From positions 62,001 through 126,000 of the forward strand of contig JBGAIB010000010.1 of NCBI GenBank assembly GCA_044225825.1: 64,000 bases of DNA. Direction: 5' to 3'. Both the position numbers and the translations under genes were made by a program. The notes under the pieces were generated by a model. It saw only the letters and a program-made list of their open reading frames with translations, did not search any database and had not been told where the DNA came from. This stretch comes from Bog-950 sp044225825 (GTDB taxonomy: Bacteria; Bacteroidota; Bacteroidia; Chitinophagales; LD1). This document shows, piece by piece, positions 58,508 through 64,000 of the stretch (position 1 is the first letter of the stretch; the number at the start of each line of letters is the position of its first letter).

Positions 58508-59074
58508 TTAAAGGGCGGGGTCAGAATTCAGCAGGGTGTAGTGCAGGTGGTCTTCCCATACGCCGTTAATTTTCAGATACTTTTTGGCTAAACCTTCTTC
58601 GGCAAATCCTAACGATTGCACCAGTTTAATACTTCGTTTATTGGCGGGCATAATATTGGCTTCTATACGGTGTAATTTCATATAGGTAAAGGCATGGTGT
58701 ATTACGGCTTGCAATGCTTCGCGCATCAGGCCCTTGCCTTGTTCGCGCTCATCCAGTTTGTAGCCCAAATGGCACGATTGAAAAATGCCGCGCACAATAT
58801 TCGACAGGTGCACATCCCCAATTATTTTCCCCGGTTGCTCTTTACTGCCAAGCAGCAGCCACAGGTTAGTAGCCTGTCCTTCTGGTTCGCCATATTGTTG
58901 GATTTTGCTCAGGTGGTATTCCGGGGTATCCCATTCGGGTTGCCGCGCCGGTCCCCAGGGGGCAAAGTGTTCCCGGTTGCGCATATAATAATCCAACACC
59001 TGCGGCAAATGTTCAATACCGGGCGTTTGTAATAACAGGCGTGGTGTTTGTAGCTGCATAGTCGGTTGCTTCAA
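58508..59074 (-). CDS. GNAT-family acetyltransferase (RimJ/RimL type)
   Basis: The 188-residue protein has the RimJ/RimL-type GNAT core: TPRLLLQTPGIEHLPQVLDY at the start, LGYKLDEREQGKGLMREALQ as the acetyl-CoA site, and IMPANKRSIKLVQSLGFAEE. The substrate is unknown. It overlaps the SGNH gene by 4 bp (ATGA), so it is the last gene of the hmgA-hppD-SGNH-GNAT operon. Confidence 0.85.
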   Translation of the reverse strand: MKQPTMQLQTPRLLLQTPGIEHLPQVLDYYMRNREHFAPWGPARQPEWDTPEYHLSKIQQYGEPEGQATNLWLLLGSKEQPGKIIGDVHLSNIVRGIFQSCHLGYKLDEREQGKGLMREALQAVIHHAFTYMKLHRIEANIMPANKRSIKLVQSLGFAEEGLAKKYLKINGVWEDHLHYTLLNSDPAL

Positions 59075-60216
59075 TTACCGTTCCTGAATGATTTGGCAAT
59101 GATCTCGGTAACCTTTGCTGCCCCTGCCTCATGAAAATGGCAGTCATCATAGAACACCGAGGTGTCCGGATCTAACTGCCGGGCCAGGTCTATCAAAGGA
59201 ATGTGATTTGCCAGGCAAACAACTGCTAACCGGTCATTATATCGCTGGAGTCCCTCCCGGAGGGCACGAGTTGTATAATAGTAATGCCGACCCTCGGCTT
59301 GAAAATCGCCCTTGCCACCCATCCATAATAAGCCTTGTTCAAACGCGTTCATACTATCCCGGTAAATTGCTGCCTGGTTGATGAAAACTAATTGCAAGTG
59401 CCGTTCGCGTACCACATTAATTATACCCTGCAGGTTGCGCTCGTATTCGTTTAAGGCATCGCTTAAGTTTGGCAAGGTATCAAGCAGGGCAAAGGCTTCA
59501 GTTCGCTTTTTACGAAGTTGTTTATATAAAGAACCGTTATCGTCCTGTATTTCCCAGCGCACGCCCTGGTTTTGGTGTAAGGCGTTTTGTACCAGCTTAA
59601 ATAAACGCAGGTTGCGGTACCAAACTTCGTTAGGCGAGGAGGGATGAAGAAAGATTTGCTGCACCATAGAATCCTCCACTTCTGGTGTAAACCGGAAATC
59701 AGGCTCAAACAAAGTATCTCTGCTTAATCGCCGCATCAGGTCGTTTAACCCGGTCATTACAAACAAGCCGGTAAGGTGCGGCAGTTCAGCTGCTACATAT
59801 TTTACGTGCAGGTAGTTTTCTCTGCTGCTTACACCACTTTTGCCAAGGCTTGCGACAATTACTTTTTCGCTGCTGTTTTTGTTCAGCAGTTGCTGCAGTT
59901 GGTACCACCAGGTTTCGTGATCGCTTAAATACAGGCATTCGGTTGTGCTGCCCCCGATACATACAAAGTTCAGCGCACCACTTTCCAATTCATCGCCACG
60001 CAGGCCCTGGCTGTTAATACTAAACTGCTTGCTGCCACGGATACCGTAAAAAATGGTGCTATCAGGTGTAAAGGTATGTTGCAGCATAGGTTGCCATACA
60101 TATAGGCCCTTTTGTTCGGGCCACAGCAAACGCAGCACCAACTCACCTAAAAACAAAGCGAGCAAGGTGGCTGTAACAACCAACATTGCCCGCTGTAAGT
60201 AAAGTTTAAAACGCAT
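59071..60216 (-). CDS. Membrane-anchored SGNH/GDSL hydrolase-like protein
   Basis: From the ATG at 60214-60216 the protein has 381 residues. An N-terminal transmembrane helix (AMLVVTATLLALFLGELVL) anchors an SGNH-type domain: block I CIGGSTTECLY with the nucleophile Ser, block III TGLNDLMRR, and block V YDDCHFHEAGA with the Asp-His pair. It is likely an esterase or acyl hydrolase acting outside the inner membrane. It starts 1 bp after the hppD stop. An earlier in-frame ATG at 60261 overlaps hppD and is rejected. Confidence 0.82.
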   Translation of the reverse strand: MRFKLYLQRAMLVVTATLLALFLGELVLRLLWPEQKGLYVWQPMLQHTFTPDSTIFYGIRGSKQFSINSQGLRGDELESGALNFVCIGGSTTECLYLSDHETWWYQLQQLLNKNSSEKVIVASLGKSGVSSRENYLHVKYVAAELPHLTGLFVMTGLNDLMRRLSRDTLFEPDFRFTPEVEDSMVQQIFLHPSSPNEVWYRNLRLFKLVQNALHQNQGVRWEIQDDNGSLYKQLRKKRTEAFALLDTLPNLSDALNEYERNLQGIINVVRERHLQLVFINQAAIYRDSMNAFEQGLLWMGGKGDFQAEGRHYYYTTRALREGLQRYNDRLAVVCLANHIPLIDLARQLDPDTSVFYDDCHFHEAGAAKVTEIIAKSFRNGN

Positions 60217-60217
60217 T

Positions 60218-61348
60218 TTATAAGTTACCTCTAAGTTCCTGTTCGCGCTCAATGGCTTCAAACAAGGCCTTAAAGTTACCCTTTCCGAAGCTCTTGGCTC
60301 CGCAACGTTGTATTATTTCATAAAATACGGTAGGGCGGTCCTGCACGGGTTTGGTAAACAACTGCAACAGGTAGCCCTCGTCGTCGCGGTCCACCAATAT
60401 ATTCAGTTTTTTAATGGCATTCACATCCTCATTGATCTTGCCAACGCGTTCCCATACTTCCTCGTAGTAATTATCGGGCACATACAGGAACTCCACCCCA
60501 CGGTTGCGCAACTCGGTAACAGTAGAAATAATATCATCCGTAGCAATAGCCACGTGCTGGCAGCCTGCCCCCTTGTAAAACTCAATGTATTCTTCAATCT
60601 GCGATTTCTTCTTGCCTTCGGCAGGTTCATTGATAGGGAACTTAACGTAACCGGTACCATTGCTCACCACCTTGCTCATAAGTGCTGAGTATTCGGTGCT
60701 GATGTCCTTGTCATCAAAGGTCAGCAATAGCTTAAAGCCCATTACATCTTCATAAAACTTCACCCACTCATTCATACGGCCCAGTTCCACATTGCCTACG
60801 CAGTGGTCCACATGCTTTAAGCCAACAGACTTAACCGGCACATTCGATTTGCGCGCCTGGTAGCCCGGTAAAAAAGCACCCTTATAGTTTTTGCGCTCTA
60901 CAAACTTGTGGATGGTTTCGCCGTAAGTCTGGATGGCCGATATCACCACTTCGCCAAATTCATCTTTTAAAACGGTTGGTTCCTGCACACCTTTCGCGCC
61001 GCGCTTGGTAGTTTCTTCGTAGCTCTTGCGGGCATCATCTACCCACAGGGCTAACACTTTTACCCCATCGCCGTGTTTTAGCTGGTGCTGCGCAATTTCA
61101 TGCTCCGGGCTTATAGCACTGGTTAGTACCAGGCGTATTTTACCCTGTTGCAGTACATAGCTGGCGCGGTCGCGTACCCCGGTTTCGGGTCCTGCATAGG
61201 CTACTAATTCGTAACCCCAGGCACTTTGGTAATAGTAAGCACTCTGCTTGGCATTGCCGCAATAAAATTCAATGTGGTCGGTGCCGTTTAACGGTAAAAA
61301 ATCTTCCGTTGCCGCCGGTTGTTGTTTCTTTAATACTTCAGTTTCCAT
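60218..61348 (-). CDS. hppD: 4-hydroxyphenylpyruvate dioxygenase
   Basis: The 376-residue non-haem iron enzyme converts 4-hydroxyphenylpyruvate to homogentisate in tyrosine breakdown. Two vicinal-oxygen-chelate halves are present. Fe ligands are the histidines in GLKHVDHCVGN and CQHVAIATDD, and the glutamate in VFYEIIQRCG. The C-terminal helix IIQRCGAKSFGKGNFKALFE closes the active site as in the family. It lies 10 bp downstream of hmgA. Confidence 0.96.
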   Translation of the reverse strand: METEVLKKQQPAATEDFLPLNGTDHIEFYCGNAKQSAYYYQSAWGYELVAYAGPETGVRDRASYVLQQGKIRLVLTSAISPEHEIAQHQLKHGDGVKVLALWVDDARKSYEETTKRGAKGVQEPTVLKDEFGEVVISAIQTYGETIHKFVERKNYKGAFLPGYQARKSNVPVKSVGLKHVDHCVGNVELGRMNEWVKFYEDVMGFKLLLTFDDKDISTEYSALMSKVVSNGTGYVKFPINEPAEGKKKSQIEEYIEFYKGAGCQHVAIATDDIISTVTELRNRGVEFLYVPDNYYEEVWERVGKINEDVNAIKKLNILVDRDDEGYLLQLFTKPVQDRPTVFYEIIQRCGAKSFGKGNFKALFEAIEREQELRGNL

Positions 61349-61358
61349 TTCGCTGTTT

Positions 61359-62516
61359 TTATGCTATCCATGAACGATAATAATCGGGGCTCTCTAACTT
61401 GAGCGCGTCTTCGGTAATCCAAAGGGGCTTAAAGGTATCTACCATCACCGCCAGTTCCTTGGTTTCTTTTTTGCCAATGCTTTTTTCTACCGTGCCGGGG
61501 TGAGGACCATGCGGTATACCAATTGGGTGTAGAGTAATCATGCCACGTTCTACGTGCTTGCGACTCATAAAGTCACCATCTACATAATACAACACCTCAT
61601 CGCTATCCACGTTGCTGTGGTTGTACGGGGCTGGTATCGATTCGGGGTGATAATCGTATAAACGAGGCACAAACGAGCAGATAACAAAGTTGTGCGCTTC
61701 GAAGGTTTGATGCACCGGTGGTGGTTGATGCACGCGGCCGGTTATGGGTTCAAAGTCGTGTATGCTAAAGATGAATGGATAATGACAGCCATCCCAGCCA
61801 ATGGCATCAAACGGATGCGAGGCGTAGTGATAGGGGTAAAGCAGTCCCTGTTTTTTGATATATACCAGAAAATCGCCTTTCTCGTCATGTGTTACCAGAT
61901 TCTCAGGGGCACGGATATCGCGTTCGCAAAACGGGCTGTGTTCTAACAACTGACCGAACTCATTGCGGTAACGTTTGGGATAGGTAACCGGACTAAACGA
62001 TTCTACGATAAACAAGCGGTTATCCGGTCCGTCAAAATGCATCTGATAAATGGTGCCGCGTGGAATTACAATGTAATCGCCATAGCCGAACTTCAGGTCG
62101 CCGAAAATAGACTTCATTACGCCTGTTCCTTCGTGCACAAACAACACCTCATCGGCATCACTGTTTTTATAGAAGTAGGTAGTGGTCGACTCTTTTGGCG
62201 CAGCCAGCACTACTTGCACATCGTTGTTTACCAACACCGGTTTGCGCGATTGCAGAAAGTCGTTCTCCGGTTTAACGTTAAAGCCCAAATAACAACGGTG
62301 CTGCATGTTTTTTGCCTGCACCACTTTGGGGCTTACGTCAATCGGATCACCTATTTTGGATACCAGCGTAGGAGGATAGCAATGGTAAATTAAGGAATAG
62401 ATATTCGAAAACCCTTCCGTGCTTACCAACTGCTCGCTGTATAAATCGCCGTTGCTTTTACGGAATTGGGTATGCCGTTTGTGCGGCACATTTCCCCGTA
62501 GCTGATAATGAGGCAT
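61359..62516 (-). CDS. hmgA: Homogentisate 1,2-dioxygenase
   Basis: From the ATG at 62514-62516 (MPHYQLRGNVPHKRHTQFRK) the protein has 385 residues, a typical bacterial length. It opens the ring of homogentisate to maleylacetoacetate. The cupin-like core has the DADEVLFVHEGTGVMKS and GDYIVIPRGTIYQMHFDG strands. Iron ligands occur in the HPIGIPHGPHPGTVE region. The frame is open for 188 more codons upstream, but that part is antisense to the GH125 gene and unlike the family. hmgA heads the operon with hppD. Confidence 0.96.
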   Translation of the reverse strand: MPHYQLRGNVPHKRHTQFRKSNGDLYSEQLVSTEGFSNIYSLIYHCYPPTLVSKIGDPIDVSPKVVQAKNMQHRCYLGFNVKPENDFLQSRKPVLVNNDVQVVLAAPKESTTTYFYKNSDADEVLFVHEGTGVMKSIFGDLKFGYGDYIVIPRGTIYQMHFDGPDNRLFIVESFSPVTYPKRYRNEFGQLLEHSPFCERDIRAPENLVTHDEKGDFLVYIKKQGLLYPYHYASHPFDAIGWDGCHYPFIFSIHDFEPITGRVHQPPPVHQTFEAHNFVICSFVPRLYDYHPESIPAPYNHSNVDSDEVLYYVDGDFMSRKHVERGMITLHPIGIPHGPHPGTVEKSIGKKETKELAVMVDTFKPLWITEDALKLESPDYYRSWIA

Positions 62517-62688
62517 ATTATCCTCCGGGTTTTTCCGACTTGAAAAACACGCTGCAAATCGCCCGAAGTCCATGCCAAAGCTACTGATATTGCAGGGAAG
62601 CGGCAAGGGGGCTATGCCCGGGCGTGGATAATTACAAATTGACAACCTTTTTTGAACAAATTTTGACCGTCTTTTTGCATTTTGCCGT

Positions 62689-64000
62689 ATGAACCGTCGC
62701 AAATTTATTGCCTCCGCTGCTGCCACCGCAGCATTAGCCTCTTTACCTACGTCTTTTGTAAATGCTTTTACCCCCGAGTTTACCTCGCGCCGTCCGCAAG
62801 CAGGTCTGCGCCGTTTTACAAGCGATTCGGTAGAAGCGCTGATAGCCGAAGTAAAGCAGCATTGCAAAAGTGAAGAACTGGGTTGGATGTTTGAAAACTG
62901 TTTCCCGAATACGCTGGATACCACGGTGTTTTTTGAAACCAAAAACGGGTTGCCCGATACGTATATCATTACCGGCGATATAAACGCCATGTGGCTGCGC
63001 GATTCATCCGCACAGGTTAATCCGTATCTGCCTTTGTGTAAGGACGATAAGAAGCTTTCAGCTATGGTAGAAGGACTCATCCGCCGACAAACGGAGTGTA
63101 TTCTCCTGGACCCTTACGCCAATGCATTTTATAAAAGCAGCAGCAAGGTAAGCCCCTGGCTTACCGATAATACCGCCATGAAACCCGGTGTGCACGAACG
63201 CAAATGGGAGTTGGATTCGCTTTGCTATTGCATCCGGCTGGCCTATCAATACTGGAGTATAACCGGTAATGCCGCTGCCTTTACGCCCGAATGGCACAAA
63301 GCCATGAAACTGGTGATAAGCACTATGCAAAATCAGCAGCGTAAAAAGGATAAAGGCAATTACCGTTTTCTGCGCAAAACTGATACGCAGAGCGATACAC
63401 TGCCCGGTGCGGGTTATGGCAATCCCTGCAAACCAACCGGTATGATCTGTTCTGCCTTCCGTAATTCGGATGATGCGGCGATATACCTGTATAACATACC
63501 GGAAAACCTGTTTGCCGTAACCGTATTACGCCAATTGGCAGAGCTACTCGATGCCACAGGCGACCCTGAAAAAATGGCTGCTACTGCGCGCGAATTAGCG
63601 GAGGAAGTAGAGAAGGCTGTAAATAAATATGGCATTGTTGATCACCCCGAATACGGCAAGATTTATGCCTACGAATGTGATGGCTTCGGCAATTATGTAA
63701 TGATGGACGATGCCGGTGTGCCGGGTTTAATTACTATCCCGTACCTGGGCTATCGCGCTAACGATGAATTGTATTATGCCACCCGTAAGTTCTCGCTCAG
63801 CGATTCTAATCCCTACTTCTATCAAAGTAAAATAGCCGAGGGCTTGGGCAGTCCGCACCTGGCGTGGAGCGGTGATATGATATGGCCCATGGGCATTGTT
63901 GGCCGTGGCATTACGGCAACCACTACTAACGAAATACAGCGCTGCTTAACCTTACTCACCACCAATCATGCCGGCACCGGCTTTATGCACGAGGGCTTTC
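62689..64000 (+). CDS. GH125 exo-alpha-1,6-mannosidase, cut by window edge
   Basis: Reading from the ATG at 62689 gives at least 437 codons without a stop. A twin-arginine-like signal (MNRRKFIASAAATAALASLP) is followed by a GH125 domain. ENCFPNTLDTTVFF, TYIITGDINAMWLRDSSAQV, KWELDSLCYCIRLAYQYW and CKPTGMICSAFRNSDD are the family blocks. ECDGFGNYVMMDDAGVPG and LAWSGDMIWPMGIV hold the acidic catalytic residues. The family removes alpha-1,6-linked mannose. The C-terminus lies beyond the window. It is divergent from hmgA across a 172-bp gap. Confidence 0.92.
   Translation, partial: MNRRKFIASAAATAALASLPTSFVNAFTPEFTSRRPQAGLRRFTSDSVEALIAEVKQHCKSEELGWMFENCFPNTLDTTVFFETKNGLPDTYIITGDINAMWLRDSSAQVNPYLPLCKDDKKLSAMVEGLIRRQTECILLDPYANAFYKSSSKVSPWLTDNTAMKPGVHERKWELDSLCYCIRLAYQYWSITGNAAAFTPEWHKAMKLVISTMQNQQRKKDKGNYRFLRKTDTQSDTLPGAGYGNPCKPTGMICSAFRNSDDAAIYLYNIPENLFAVTVLRQLAELLDATGDPEKMAATARELAEEVEKAVNKYGIVDHPEYGKIYAYECDGFGNYVMMDDAGVPGLITIPYLGYRANDELYYATRKFSLSDSNPYFYQSKIAEGLGSPHLAWSGDMIWPMGIVGRGITATTTNEIQRCLTLLTTNHAGTGFMHEGF

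Noticed and set aside
62517..63080. 188-codon upstream extension of the hmgA frame on the minus strand
   Set aside because: It is antisense to the GH125 gene, which starts at 62689 and has strong family similarity. Homogentisate dioxygenases begin at the MPHYQLRG start chosen here.

Overview
The window is a 64 kb piece of a Bacteroidota chromosome, probably from a Chitinophagales/Sphingobacteriia-type lineage (the lineage is my inference). Several things point there. Promoters have the form TTTG-N19/20-TAnnTTTG, and Shine-Dalgarno sites are rare. Two TonB-dependent receptors, PorU2/PorV2-type type IX secretion genes, LytTR and 'reg-prop' sensor signalling, a DUF4295 gene after rpmG, and secreted proteins with PKD or T9SS-like features are present. 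Most of the window is ordinary single-copy chromosome. I see no insertion sequence, prophage, CRISPR array or origin.

Layout. 1-1.8 kb: start of a secreted PKD/Ig-repeat protein running off the left edge. 2-6.7 kb: icd, then rpmB-rpmG-DUF4295 and ftsY-rimO. 6.7-12.9 kb: two copies of a cassette made of a small membrane-anchored protein plus a TonB receptor, followed by a lipoprotein and a 38-residue membrane peptide. 13-22 kb: M48 protease, K+ channel, porU2-porV2 and an AcpH-like gene. 22-30.5 kb: tyrS, pabB, purA, STAS and Fur-family genes, a hairpin-rich intergenic repeat, an outer-membrane protein and a collagen-like secreted protein. 30.5-36.8 kb: the (p)ppGpp synthetase/hydrolase and a two-gene sterol operon. 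37-40.5 kb: small proteins, Smr, PH-domain and Lrp genes and a very odd tRNA-like gene. 40.5-50 kb: a LytTR two-component pair, pyrF, TPR, PLP-enzyme, LRR, DUF2851 and PspC genes and tRNA-Leu(GAG). 50-57 kb: pstS-pstC-pstA-pstB-phoU-histidine kinase, preceded by a frameshifted phosphate-porin-like gene. 57-64 kb: an atypical carbonic anhydrase, a tyrosine-degradation operon (hmgA-hppD-SGNH-GNAT) and a GH125 mannosidase running off the right edge.

The most striking content is the sterol operon. An oxidosqualene cyclase (34533-36764, minus) carries all three product-determining residues of plant cycloartenol synthase. It overlaps by ATGA the start of a close homologue of human DHCR24/seladin-1, a sterol delta-24 reductase. 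Together they could turn oxidosqualene into cycloartenol and then cycloartanol. Squalene epoxidase and the C-4/C-14 demethylation genes are not in this window.

The second striking item is a 149-nt tRNA-like gene (39548-39696, minus). It has a complete acceptor, D, anticodon and T arm, a perfect dedicated promoter, and an 80-nt structured variable region. Its body is leucine-like but it carries a GUC (Asp) anticodon and G73.
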